Shown in pieces: positions 11,122 through 19,382 of a stretch of DNA of 33,244 nucleotides (the stretch's first letter is position 1; each line of letters opens with the position of its first letter). Origin of the DNA: a virus; IMG/VR virus record IMGVR_UViG_3300033997_000372, positions 1-33,244 of that record. One strand, written 5' to 3'. The position numbers and the translations under genes are program-made. Under the pieces are notes generated by a model. The model was not told the origin of the DNA. It saw nothing but the letters and a program-made list of their open reading frames with translations, and did not search any database.

Positions 11122-12830
11122 TGACGACCAAGAAGACCTATCCGTTCGTGCGCGCGGCAGAGAAGTACGCGCGCGACGTGGTGGAGGGGAAGATCGTCGC
11201 CTGCAAGATGGTGAAGCTGGCATGCCAGAGACACCTCGACGACCGGAAGCGGAAAGCCTCGCCGTCGTTCCCCTACCTCTTCGACCCTGCCAAGGCCGAG
11301 CGCGTGGCTCGCTTCCTCCAGAAGCTGCCGCACACGAAGGGCAAGTGGGCTGGCCGGAAGATGAAGGTCAAGCTGGAGCCCTGGCAGCTGTTCTCGGTCT
11401 GCATCCCCTTCGGGTGGGTGCACAGGAAGACCAAGTTCCGGCGCTTCCGCGTCATCGTCATCTTCGTCCCGCGCAAGAACGGAAAGAGCATCATCGCCGG
11501 AGGCGTGGGGCTCTACATGTTCTGTGCCGACGACGAGTTCGGCGCCGAGGTCTACTCGGGGGCGACCACGGAGAAGCAGGCTTGGGAGGTCTTCCGGCCC
11601 GCCAAGTTGATGGTCGAGCGCACGAATCCGTTGCGTGAGCACTTCGACATCGACGTTAACGCCTCGAACATGGTCCGCCTCGAGGACGGTTCCCGCTTCG
11701 AACCGGTGATCGGCAAGCCTGGCGACGGCGCCAGCCCGTCCTGTGCCCTGATCGACGAGTACCACGAGCACCACGACAGCTCGCTCTTCGACACCATGGA
11801 GACCGGCATGGGCGCCCGCGATCAGCCGGTGCTGCTGGTCATCACCACGGCCGGCTCAAATATCGGCGGCCCGTGCCATGAGCTGGTGCGCGACGCCGAG
11901 AAGATGCTGGAGAAGGTCCCCGGCGCCGACCAGCCCGATCTGTGGGCGATGCTCTATTCGATAGACAAGGGCGACGACTGGACCGACCCGGCCAACATGA
12001 TCAAGGCGAACCCGAACTACGGGGTTTCCGTTGGCGCCGACTACCTGCAGGCCCGCCTGCGCGCCGCCATGCAGTCGCCCCGGAAGCAATCGGTGTTCCG
12101 CACCAAGCATCTGAACGAGTGGGTCGGGGCCAAGTCGGCCTGGCTCAACATGTTGCGCTGGGGCGAGGCGAAACCCCGCAAGTCGCTTGCGGAACTGGAG
12201 AACAGGCCCTGCTTCATCGGCCTCGACCTGGCGTCGAAGATCGACGTGGTGGCCGCGGTGCTCCTGTTCCCGCCCGTGGTCGATGACCCCGTTTGGCACG
12301 TGCATGGCCGCTACTACCTGCCGGAAGCGCGCGTCATCGAGGCCGATGACGTCAACGCCCAGCGCTACGACGAATGGGACAAGCTGGGATTGCTGACCCT
12401 GACCGACGGCGAGGTAATCGACTTCGAAGTCATCAAGGACGACCTCCGCGAATTCCAAGGGCGCTTCGACGTACAGCAGATCGGCTACGACCCCTGGCAG
12501 GCCACGCAACTCGCCCAGGAGATGGAGCGCGAGAGCATGACCATGGTCGAGGTGGGCGCCACGGTCCGCAACTTCAGCGAGCCGATGAAGGAGCTGGAGA
12601 AGCTGGTTACTCAGCGCCTCATCGCCCACGGCGGCTGTCCGGTGCTGTCCTGGATGGCGTCCAACGTCGTCGCGCAGATCGACGCCAAGGAGAACATCTA
12701 CCCCCGCAAGGAGCGGCCAGAGAACAAGATCGACGGCATCGTCGCCTTGATCATGGCGCTTGGCCGGGCCCTGAGCACGATGGACGAAGCGCCCATCGAT
12801 GACTTCCTCAACCGACCGATGAGCATGTGA
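11121..12830 (+). CDS. terL: Terminase large subunit
   Basis: A 569-residue packaging motor of the Terminase_1/YmfN type. ATPase: Walker A VPRKNGKS (116-123), Walker B CALIDEYHEH (208-217, Asp212/Glu213), coupling motif ITTAG (241-245). Nuclease: GLDLASKIDV with Asp369, and a late acidic residue in ENKIDGIVALIMA. It translocates DNA into the prohead and makes the cos cuts with the HNH partner. The start is the ATG at 11121, overlapping the terS stop. The length is normal for the family and no disruption is seen. Confidence 0.95.
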   Translation: MTTKKTYPFVRAAEKYARDVVEGKIVACKMVKLACQRHLDDRKRKASPSFPYLFDPAKAERVARFLQKLPHTKGKWAGRKMKVKLEPWQLFSVCIPFGWVHRKTKFRRFRVIVIFVPRKNGKSIIAGGVGLYMFCADDEFGAEVYSGATTEKQAWEVFRPAKLMVERTNPLREHFDIDVNASNMVRLEDGSRFEPVIGKPGDGASPSCALIDEYHEHHDSSLFDTMETGMGARDQPVLLVITTAGSNIGGPCHELVRDAEKMLEKVPGADQPDLWAMLYSIDKGDDWTDPANMIKANPNYGVSVGADYLQARLRAAMQSPRKQSVFRTKHLNEWVGAKSAWLNMLRWGEAKPRKSLAELENRPCFIGLDLASKIDVVAAVLLFPPVVDDPVWHVHGRYYLPEARVIEADDVNAQRYDEWDKLGLLTLTDGEVIDFEVIKDDLREFQGRFDVQQIGYDPWQATQLAQEMERESMTMVEVGATVRNFSEPMKELEKLVTQRLIAHGGCPVLSWMASNVVAQIDAKENIYPRKERPENKIDGIVALIMALGRALSTMDEAPIDDFLNRPMSM

Positions 12831-14098
12831 TGGCCGATACCGACTACAGCATTGACCTGCGCACCCGCAGCCCGATCTGGGCGCGGATGGCGGCCTTCTT
12901 CACGGGCGGCCGCCTGGTGACGCCGGAGAAGGGGTCGCAGACCGGCCCCATCTCTGCGAGCGGAGCCGTCGGCGAGTCCATGGTCACCGACGAGCGCATC
13001 ATGCAGATCTCGACGGTGTGGGCTTGCGTCCGCCTTATCAGCACCGTAACCGCCAGCCTGCCGCTGGATGTCTTTGAGACGGTGAACGGGGAGCGCAAGA
13101 AGGTCGGCCTGGATAATCCGCTGGCTCGCCTGCTGCAGTACTCGCCGAATATCTACATGACGGCCCTCGAGTTCCGAGAGGCCATGACCATGCAGTTGGC
13201 TGTCTACGGAAACGCTTATGCGTTGATCGAGCGCAACAGTGTGGGTGGCGTCGTTTCGCTGATTCCGATGCTTTCCGCGAACATGGATGTCCGCCTGGAG
13301 AACAAGCGCGTCGTCTACAAGTACCGGCGCGACAAAGAGTATGCGGAGTTCAGCCAGAGCGAGATCCTCCACCTGAAAGGATTTGGCTTTAACGGCCTGG
13401 TTGGACTTTCGCCGATTGCCTTCGGGGCCAAATCCTCCGGCGTGGCAATCGCAATGGAAGACCAGCAGCGCGACTTCTACGCCAACGGCGCCAAGTCCCC
13501 GCAGATCCTCATGACCAACGGGACCACGCTGGGCCGCGAGCAGCGCGAACAACTGGACGAGAACTTCAAGGAGATCGCCGGCGGCCCGGTTCGTAAGCGC
13601 CTGTGGGTGCTTGAGGCCGGCTTCACCACTCAGGCGATCGGCGTCAGCCCGCAGGACGCCGAGACCATGGCGGCCCGCAAGTTCCAGGTCAGCGAGTTGG
13701 CCCGCTTCTATGGCGTACCTCCGCACCTGGTTGGTGATGTGGACAGGGCTGGCGGCTGGGTAACCGGTCTGGAGCAGCAGAACCTCGGTTTCCTGCAATA
13801 CACCCTCGCGCCTTACACAGGACGTTGGGAGGCCTCGATCTGGCGCTGGCTGGTGCCGCCGAAAGAAATCACCCGCTATCACGCTGAGCACAACTTGGAC
13901 GGGCTGCTGCGCGGAGACTCTGCTGCACGAGCTGCATTTATGGGCGTCATGGTGGACAAGGGGCTCAGAACCATCAACGAACTGCGACGCCTGGACAACC
14001 TGCCGCCACTCCCCGGCGGCGATGTCGCGACGCGACAGTCGCAGAACGTACCGATCACACAACTCGGCAACCCAAGCCCCGCACCCAGCGGGGCTTAG
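12830..14098 (+). CDS. Portal protein, HK97 family
   Basis: A 422-residue portal protein. Recognisable HK97-type segments are ISTVWACVRLISTVTASLPLDVFE (near 60), GNAYALIERN (near 126), SEILHLKGFGFNGLVGLSPIAFG (near 180) and SELARFYGVPPHLVGDVDRAGGW (near 292). It forms the dodecameric ring at the vertex where the terminase docks and DNA enters. The ATG at 12830 overlaps the terL stop (GTGATG). A terminator-like hairpin overlaps its stop codon. Confidence 0.94.
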   Translation: MADTDYSIDLRTRSPIWARMAAFFTGGRLVTPEKGSQTGPISASGAVGESMVTDERIMQISTVWACVRLISTVTASLPLDVFETVNGERKKVGLDNPLARLLQYSPNIYMTALEFREAMTMQLAVYGNAYALIERNSVGGVVSLIPMLSANMDVRLENKRVVYKYRRDKEYAEFSQSEILHLKGFGFNGLVGLSPIAFGAKSSGVAIAMEDQQRDFYANGAKSPQILMTNGTTLGREQREQLDENFKEIAGGPVRKRLWVLEAGFTTQAIGVSPQDAETMAARKFQVSELARFYGVPPHLVGDVDRAGGWVTGLEQQNLGFLQYTLAPYTGRWEASIWRWLVPPKEITRYHAEHNLDGLLRGDSAARAAFMGVMVDKGLRTINELRRLDNLPPLPGGDVATRQSQNVPITQLGNPSPAPSGA

Positions 14099-14105
14099 TT
14101 TTTCT
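14074..14105 (+). terminator. Intrinsic terminator inside the late operon, after portal
   Basis: AAGCCCCGC (14074-14082), 5-base loop, GCGGGGCTT (14088-14096), then AGTTTTTC. The stem lies in the last codons and stop of the portal gene, just before the protease gene. It would cut head gene expression unless antiterminated, or could tune the portal:capsid ratio. Confidence 0.75.
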
Positions 14106-14115
14106 GGAGGCTGTA

Positions 14116-14778
14116 ATGCCCAACATCCACAAGACGCTGGCCTTCGAGCACGCCGAGTTGAAATTCGTCGGCGCTTCCACCGAGGGCGTGTTCGAGGGTT
14201 ACGCCTCGGTCTTCGGCGTGACCGACTCCGACGGCGACATCATCCTGCCTGGGGCCTTCAAGAACGCCCTGGCCAGCCAGACCCGAAAGGTCTCGATGTT
14301 CTTCAACCATCGTTCCTGGGAGATCCCGGTGGGCAAGTGGGACAGCATCGAGGAGGACGCCAAGGGGCTGTTCGTGCGTGGCTCGCTCACCCCTGGTCAC
14401 TCCACGGCAGCTGACATCAAGGCAGCCATGGCGCACGGCACTGTCGACGGTATGTCCGTCGGCTTCGCTGCTGGCCGTGACGACTTCGAGTTGATCAGCA
14501 CCGGGCGCGCGTTCAAGAACGTGCAGCGCCTGAGCGAGATCAGCATCTGCACCCAACCCGCCAACGAGGCAGCGACCGTCGCGTCGCTTAAGAGCCTCGG
14601 CGGCCAAATCACCATCCGCGACGTGGAGCACTGGCTGAGGGACTCGGTTGGCTTCTCCAAGTCCGAGGCGCAGGCGTTGATTGCCTGCATCAAGTCCGCA
14701 GTTCGGAGCGATTCCGAAGGCGGCGACGACATCGCCGCGCTCGTCGCGCGCATCCAAAACTTTGAATTGAGGGCTTGA
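14116..14778 (+). CDS. HK97-type prohead protease, S78 family
   Basis: A 220-residue serine protease that cleaves the capsid delta domain during head maturation. KVSMFFNHRSWEIPVGKW carries the catalytic His65; VDGMSVGFAAG carries Ser114. FEGYASVFGVTDSDGDIILPGAF (27-49) is the usual N-terminal signature. The residues after about 170 (HWLRDSVGFSKSEAQALIACIKS) are the scaffold-like C-terminal part. GGAGG lies about seven bases before the ATG. It sits between portal and capsid genes in the standard order. Confidence 0.94.
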   Translation: MPNIHKTLAFEHAELKFVGASTEGVFEGYASVFGVTDSDGDIILPGAFKNALASQTRKVSMFFNHRSWEIPVGKWDSIEEDAKGLFVRGSLTPGHSTAADIKAAMAHGTVDGMSVGFAAGRDDFELISTGRAFKNVQRLSEISICTQPANEAATVASLKSLGGQITIRDVEHWLRDSVGFSKSEAQALIACIKSAVRSDSEGGDDIAALVARIQNFELRA

Positions 14779-14780
14779 CC

Positions 14781-15941
14781 ATGAGCGAACTTGCTCAAAT
14801 TACCAAGGCGATCGAAGAATCCCAGAGCCGCATGCAGGCTCTGTTCGATGCCCAGAAGAAGGAAATCGAATCCACCGGCGTGATCAGCAAGCAGCTCCAG
14901 GAAGACCTGGTGAAGGTGAACGACGAGCTGAAAACCGCCGGCACCCGCCTGTTCGATCTGGAGCAGAAGCTGACCAAGGGTGCCGACGATCCGGCCGTCA
15001 CCAAGTCGTTCGCCGAACGCACCGCTGAAGACCTGATGAAGGGCTGGGACGGCAAGTCCAGCAAGGTCGACGTCAAGACCTTCCAGAAGGCTATCGGCAG
15101 CGGCAGCACTTCTGCTGGCGCCCTGGTGCAGCCGATGGCCATCCCCGGCATCCTGATGCCCGGCCTTCGCCGCCTGACCATCCGCGACCTGCTCGCCCAG
15201 GGTCGAATCTCCAGCAACTCGCTGGAGTACGTGCGCGAGAACGTGTTCACCAACAGCGCGGCGCCGGTGGCTGAGGGCACTCTGAAGCCCGAGTCGAACC
15301 TGACCTTCACCAAGGAAACCGCGAACGTGAAGACGATCGCGCACTGGGTGCAGGCCAGCCGCCAGATCATGGACGACGCCCCGGCGCTGGAGTCCTACCT
15401 CAACAACCGCCTGCTGTACGGCCTGGCCCTTGCCGAGGAAGCTCAGCTGCTCACCGGCAACGGCACCGGTGACAACCTGCTGGGCCTGAAGCCGGTGGCG
15501 GCTGACTACGACACCGCCCTGAACGCCACTGGTGACACCAAGGCTGACCAGATCGCCCACGCGATCTTCCAGGTTTCCGAGTCCGAGTTCGAGGCCAGCG
15601 GCATCATCCTCAACCCCCGTGACTGGCACGCCATCGCGCTGCTCAAGGACGACCAGGGCCGCTACATCTTCGGCGGCCCGGCTGCCTTTGCGGCCCGCGT
15701 GATGTGGGGCCTGCCGGTTGTGGCCACCAAGGCGCAGCCGCAGGGCCAGTTCACTGTCGGCGCCTTCGATCTGGCTTCCCAGATCTGGGACCGCATGGAC
15801 GCCACCATCGAGGTCAGCCGCGAGGACCGCGACAACTTCGTGAAGAACATGCTGACCGTTCTCTGCGAGGAGCGCCTGGCGCTGGCTCACTACCGCCCGG
15901 CCGCGATCATCGACGGCGCCTTCACCACCCCCACTCCGTAA
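14781..15941 (+). CDS. Major capsid protein, HK97 fold
   Basis: A 386-residue capsid protein. The first 80 residues are helical and charged, the delta/scaffold domain (ITKAIEESQSRMQALFDAQKKEIESTG...). The mature part begins near GSGSTSAGALVQP and holds VAEGTLKPESNLTFTKETANVKTIAHWVQASRQIMDDAP (near 172-210), LLTGNGTGDNLLGL and NPRDWHAIALLKDDQGRYIFGGP, all typical of HK97 gp5 relatives. The ATG at 14781 is three codons into an open frame; the TTG at 14775 is not needed. Confidence 0.95.
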   Translation: MSELAQITKAIEESQSRMQALFDAQKKEIESTGVISKQLQEDLVKVNDELKTAGTRLFDLEQKLTKGADDPAVTKSFAERTAEDLMKGWDGKSSKVDVKTFQKAIGSGSTSAGALVQPMAIPGILMPGLRRLTIRDLLAQGRISSNSLEYVRENVFTNSAAPVAEGTLKPESNLTFTKETANVKTIAHWVQASRQIMDDAPALESYLNNRLLYGLALAEEAQLLTGNGTGDNLLGLKPVAADYDTALNATGDTKADQIAHAIFQVSESEFEASGIILNPRDWHAIALLKDDQGRYIFGGPAAFAARVMWGLPVVATKAQPQGQFTVGAFDLASQIWDRMDATIEVSREDRDNFVKNMLTVLCEERLALAHYRPAAIIDGAFTTPTP

Positions 15942-16002
15942 GGATTGGCGGGACCACCCAACAGCAACGAGGCCGGGGCGGGCAACCGCTCCGGATTGAC
16001 GC

Positions 16003-16176
16003 ATGGCTACGAAAATCAAAGCGCTGAGGCAGTTCTCTCACTATCACCTCGGGACGGTCGATGCCGACGAGGTGCGCAGTGTTCGCGACGACATCGCAGA
16101 AGCCCTGGTGGGCATGGAGTTGGCCGAGGTCGTTGAAGAGCCCAAGGAAGAGAAGAAGCCGAAGGGGTCGAAGTAA
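16003..16176 (+). CDS. Small head-module protein, 57 aa
   Basis: A 57-residue protein (MATKIKALRQFSHYHLGTVDADEVRSVRDD...), ending in a Lys/Glu tail. The KIKALRxFSHYHLG opening is common in small proteins placed between capsid and connector genes in related siphophages, where it may decorate or stabilise the head. The stop touches the next start (TAAATG), supporting translation in line with the operon. It is separated from the capsid gene by 61 bases. Precise function unknown. Confidence 0.8.
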   Translation: MATKIKALRQFSHYHLGTVDADEVRSVRDDIAEALVGMELAEVVEEPKEEKKPKGSK

Positions 16177-16500
16177 ATGGTTGCCCTGGAGCTCGTGAAG
16201 CAACACCTCCGGGTCGAGCACGGCGAGGAGGACGCGTTGATCCAGGGCTACCTCGACGCGGCCAAGGCGCACGTGGAGAAGTATTGCGACCGAGAGATCG
16301 TGGCAGAGCCCACTGATCCCGACGCCCCGCCGATCGACCTGAACACCCAGATGCTGCTGACCAAGGACGTCGAGCAGGCCATCCTGCTGCTGGTGGGCCA
16401 CTGGTACAACAACCGGGAAGCGACTGTGTTGGGTGTCTCGACTGCGGCGCTACCCTTCGGCGTTGAAGCGCTGCTCTGGTCACGGAGATCCTTCCGATGA
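16177..16500 (+). CDS. Head-tail connector, gp6-like
   Basis: A 107-residue protein with the gp6-like connector pattern: VALELVKQHLRVEHGEEDALIQGYLDAAKAHVEKYCDREI at the N-terminus and VEQAILLLVGHWYNNREATV (about 69-88). It forms the ring attached below the portal. Immediately follows the small head gene and overlaps the next gene by 4 bases. Length is usual. Confidence 0.9.
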   Translation: MVALELVKQHLRVEHGEEDALIQGYLDAAKAHVEKYCDREIVAEPTDPDAPPIDLNTQMLLTKDVEQAILLLVGHWYNNREATVLGVSTAALPFGVEALLWSRRSFR

Positions 16501-17051
16501 GAGCCGGCGAGATTCGACATCGCGCCGAGCTCCTTGAGCTTGACGGCGACCTACAAGAGCGCTGCCTGGGCAAGGTGTGGGTGGGGATCATCACCCAGGA
16601 GAACGCCGCGCCTGCTGCTCCTGCGGGGCTTCGCAACCCGATCCGGGTCGACATCCGGGCCAGGTACAACCCGTCGATCATCATCGGCCGCTACCTGCGC
16701 CACGACCAGCGGCTCTTCCACGTGACCAGCGTCCGTGACCCGCTCGGCACCCGCGCCGAACTGCGCGTGACCGCTGACGAGTTGATGGGCGCGCCTGGGC
16801 AGGTGATCCGGCAGCGGCAGGCCCCGAAGTGCTGCCGGGTCTTTCTGGCCTTCGACGTGCCGTACGTCAACCCCGACAGCGATCAAGGCCCCGTGCTACG
16901 CATCTACGCGGAGGTGGCCCTGATCGAGGCCGGCCGTGTTGAGCAGGACGACATTCTGGTCGTCGGCCGCGATCGCTACTGCGTCCTGTGGCTGGCCGCC
17001 GATAGCGACGACGGCGTGGTGCGTGGCCTCTGGCTGGAGAAGGTGTCATGA
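16497..17051 (+). CDS. Head-tail adaptor with a C-terminal extension
   Basis: A 184-residue protein. Residues 1-100 fit the phage head-tail joining family (MRAGEIRHRAELLEL, then VWVGIITQENAA and IIIGRYLRHDQRLFHVTSVRDPLGTRAELRVTADELMG). Residues from about 101 to 184 (QVIRQRQAPKCCRVFLAFDVPYVNPDSDQGPVLRIYAEVALIEAGRVEQDDILVVGRDRYCVLWLAADSDDGVVRG) are an extra domain; typical adaptors are about 110 residues. The extra part looks beta rich and may be a second barrel. It should seal the head-tail interface. Confidence 0.82.
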   Translation: MRAGEIRHRAELLELDGDLQERCLGKVWVGIITQENAAPAAPAGLRNPIRVDIRARYNPSIIIGRYLRHDQRLFHVTSVRDPLGTRAELRVTADELMGAPGQVIRQRQAPKCCRVFLAFDVPYVNPDSDQGPVLRIYAEVALIEAGRVEQDDILVVGRDRYCVLWLAADSDDGVVRGLWLEKVS

Positions 17052-17659
17052 AACTATCCGTCACCCTGGTCGGCGAGGAGATGGCGCGGGCCAGGCTGGC
17101 CGCCATTGGTAAGGCCGTCGAACCGATCATTCGCGGCGCCCTGAACACCACCGCCACCAGGACCCGGCGCGACATCTACCTGAAGCCGATCGCCGCCTTC
17201 ATCGCTGACGCCGAGGTGCGACAGGGGCTGGCCATCAAGCGGGCCAACAGCCGCCGGTTGAACGCCAGAATCATACCGTCCAGCTCCGGCGTGGACGTGA
17301 TCCGCTACAAGTCCTGGGGCTTCGATGCCATTGACGCCACCCGCGCCCGGGTATGGGTGGCGGGGCTGAACGGCAAGAAGGTCGCCGCCGGTTTCGTCAA
17401 CCCGTCCAGCGGCAGTAAGCAGCCGCTCTCCACGCGCAGCAGCAAGGCCAGGAAGATCGGGCCGAAGACCAAAAACCCTCAGATCACCAGCTACGAGTAC
17501 GCCCGCGCGCTGCAGAACGCACAGGCCGTGAGCGTCGCCTACTGGTTCAAGCAACTGACCGACACCGGCTCAATCCGCTGGGTGAACGCCTTCCTGCAGC
17601 AAGAGTTCGAGCGGCGCATCCGACGCGAAATCGACCGCGCCGCCAGAGGATCGAAATGA
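17048..17659 (+). CDS. Minor tail protein Z-like, tail completion
   Basis: A 203-residue basic protein resembling lambda gpZ/minor tail protein Z: ALNTTATRTRRDIYLKPIAAFIADAEVRQGLAIKRANSRRLNARIIPSS (about 32-80) followed by a beta segment and a basic Arg/Lys-rich C-terminus. Such proteins act at the head-proximal end of the tail. Overlaps both neighbours by four bases, in the usual order connector, adaptor, Z, U. Confidence 0.85.
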   Translation: MKLSVTLVGEEMARARLAAIGKAVEPIIRGALNTTATRTRRDIYLKPIAAFIADAEVRQGLAIKRANSRRLNARIIPSSSGVDVIRYKSWGFDAIDATRARVWVAGLNGKKVAAGFVNPSSGSKQPLSTRSSKARKIGPKTKNPQITSYEYARALQNAQAVSVAYWFKQLTDTGSIRWVNAFLQQEFERRIRREIDRAARGSK

Positions 17660-18093
17660 GCAAAGCCAGCGATATCACCAGGCAGGTGAAGGAGCGCCTC
17701 GAGCAGATCTGCCAGTCCCGGGGCTACAGCATGGATGTGAAGGCCGTCTTCACCGGTAGCGACAACGCCAAGGAAAAGCAGGCCACTCCCTACTTGGTGC
17801 TGCGCGTCTTGCAGGACCGGCGCACCAGTACGGCCGGCACTCAGGCGACGCGCCTGCGCACCTACCAGATCGAGGTGGTGTTCAACAGCAGCGCCGAGGA
17901 CAGCCTGCTGGACGATGCCGGCGTCGACATCCTGCGCGCCCTTGGCTTCGGCCAGGACGATTGGGACGAGCGCTTGCCAGGCCTCGTCGATGACGACGAC
18001 TCGATGGAATACACCTACCGCGCCGCCCAGGGCGTGGCCACTCGATCCCTCTTCGTCACCGTGGGCGTGATCTACGCCGAAACCTACAACTGA
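17656..18093 (+). CDS. Tail terminator, gpU-like
   Basis: A 145-residue protein in the place and of the size of the tail terminator. DITRQVKERLEQICQSRGYSMDVKAVFTG, then KQATPYLVLRVLQDRRTS and TRLRTYQIEVVFNSSAEDS match the gpU-like pattern. It forms the hexamer that ends tail tube growth and joins the head. The gene ends 25 bases before the tail tube gene. Confidence 0.8.
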   Translation: MSKASDITRQVKERLEQICQSRGYSMDVKAVFTGSDNAKEKQATPYLVLRVLQDRRTSTAGTQATRLRTYQIEVVFNSSAEDSLLDDAGVDILRALGFGQDDWDERLPGLVDDDDSMEYTYRAAQGVATRSLFVTVGVIYAETYN

Positions 18094-18118
18094 CGGCCAC
18101 TGGCCAGGAGATTGACCC

Positions 18119-18886
18119 ATGCTCAACACCCAACTGTTCCGTGGGCCGTGCTTCGTCGCACCCTACCCGAGCTGGAACCTGCAGGAGCTATTCAAGCTGC
18201 AGAACATGACGGCCGAGCCGACCACCACCGAGATCACCATCCCGGACCCTACCCGTATCGGCCTGCCCACCCTGGACTCCGTGACCGCCACCAGCCAGAT
18301 CGTGCTGAGCGGCGAGGCGGTGTCCTTCAGCGCCGAGGCTGCTGCCATCGTGCTCTATGGCTCCGTCGAGTCCGTGCCCAGCGGCACCGTGACCGACGAG
18401 GCGCACGACGCTCGCATCGACCGCGTGATCAAGCTGGACAAGCTGACGCTGGACGTCACCGAGGTTACCGACGTCGGCGGCACCACCACCTACGCCCGCA
18501 ACATCGACTATTCCGTCGTGCCCGGCGGCGTGCGCATCCTGCCCGGTGGCGAGCTGGCGGCAGACATCGCGGCGGTGAGCGGCACCGACAAGAAGCTGCC
18601 CATCCTGATCAGCTACACCCACCCGACCGTCGACCTGATCAAGCCTTTCGTGGAAGGCCAGAAGTTCTACCGCCTGATGGTCGGCCAGAAGAACGAGGGC
18701 GGCGATGGCAACATCCGCCGCATCCAGTGCTTCTACGCGAAGATCGCGCTGAACGGCGGCATCCCGCTGAACCAGGGCGCCGAGTTCGGAACCGTGCCGA
18801 TCCAGATCACCCTCCTGGCCGACCCCGCCATCTTCGACGCGAACGAAGCGGCGATGTGGCAGTGGGAGGTCGAGCGCAAGGCCTGA
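18119..18886 (+). CDS. Major tail tube protein
   Basis: A 255-residue beta-rich protein lying between the tail terminator and chaperone genes. AEPTTTEITIPDPTRIGLPTLDSV, the TYARNIDYSVVPGGVRILPGGEL segment, and a C-terminal TVPIQITLLADPAIFDANEAAMWQWEVERKA are consistent with phage tail tube subunits. AGGAG lies nine bases upstream. It has no recognisable Ig-like C-terminal domain. The assignment relies on place, size and general fold. Confidence 0.82.
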   Translation: MLNTQLFRGPCFVAPYPSWNLQELFKLQNMTAEPTTTEITIPDPTRIGLPTLDSVTATSQIVLSGEAVSFSAEAAAIVLYGSVESVPSGTVTDEAHDARIDRVIKLDKLTLDVTEVTDVGGTTTYARNIDYSVVPGGVRILPGGELAADIAAVSGTDKKLPILISYTHPTVDLIKPFVEGQKFYRLMVGQKNEGGDGNIRRIQCFYAKIALNGGIPLNQGAEFGTVPIQITLLADPAIFDANEAAMWQWEVERKA

Positions 18887-18894
18887 CCGGTGGC

Positions 18895-18922
18895 GGGAAT
18901 GCATCTCAAGGGGTACATTCCC
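18895..18922. other. Stem-loop upstream of the moron gene
   Basis: GGGAATG (18895-18901) pairs with CATTCCC (18916-18922), a 7-base stem with 14-base loop, just after the tail tube stop. No T run follows on the plus strand, so it may be an RNA processing or regulator site rather than a terminator. Confidence 0.35.
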
Positions 18923-18952
18923 AGCCATCTGCCAACCAAGGAGGGAAGCCCC

Positions 18953-19378
18953 GTGCGTCTCTGGATACTCGCTGCAGCCCTGGCCTGCAGCACCGCGGCC
19001 CAGGCCGCCACCGTCGTGAAGTGCACCGATGCCTCTGGCAAGGTGACGTTTGCGCAGAACGTGTGCCCCGGCGACACCCAGGGCGGCGCGGTCGAAGTCA
19101 AGGCGGCCGCTCGCCCGAGCGGCGAGGGTCCGGCTGTGCAGCTGGCTGACCCGAGCAAGACCTACGTGGCGCCCAAGCCGAAGCCCAAGCCGAAAGCCCC
19201 TGAGCCGGAGATCGTCTACAAGGAGGTGCCGGTGGAAGTGCCGGTGCCGGTGTACATCAAGCCGTGTGTTAAGTATGTGGATGTGAAGAGGCATGTCCGG
19301 GAAACAACCCCTGATGGCAGGGTGTTGGCAGGGGTACAGATTGATAAAGTTCCTGTCCCCTGCGACCCGAAGAAGTAG
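18953..19378 (+). CDS. Secreted DUF4124-like protein, probable moron
   Basis: A 141-residue exported protein. GTG start with AAGGAGGG eight bases upstream. Signal peptide MRLWILAAALACSTAAQA with a likely cut after AQA (residue 18). Next comes VVKCTDASGKVTFAQNVCP (about 21-39), the DUF4124 pattern with two cysteines that may form a disulphide. A Lys-Pro repeat (KPKPKPKAPEPE, about 75-86) could span the periplasm, and two later cysteines flank a C-terminal segment. It lies among tail assembly genes but has no obvious tail role, so it may alter the host envelope, for example in superinfection exclusion. That role is inference. Confidence 0.8.
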   Translation: MRLWILAAALACSTAAQAATVVKCTDASGKVTFAQNVCPGDTQGGAVEVKAAARPSGEGPAVQLADPSKTYVAPKPKPKPKAPEPEIVYKEVPVEVPVPVYIKPCVKYVDVKRHVRETTPDGRVLAGVQIDKVPVPCDPKK

Positions 19379-19382
19379 CGCT

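Noticed and set aside
12698-14062. A 454-residue minus-strand open frame over the portal gene
   Set aside because: Antisense shadow of a clear HK97-type portal gene.
14397-16019. A 540-residue minus-strand open frame over protease and capsid genes
   Set aside because: It is antisense to well recognised head genes and has a composition typical of reversed GC-rich codons.
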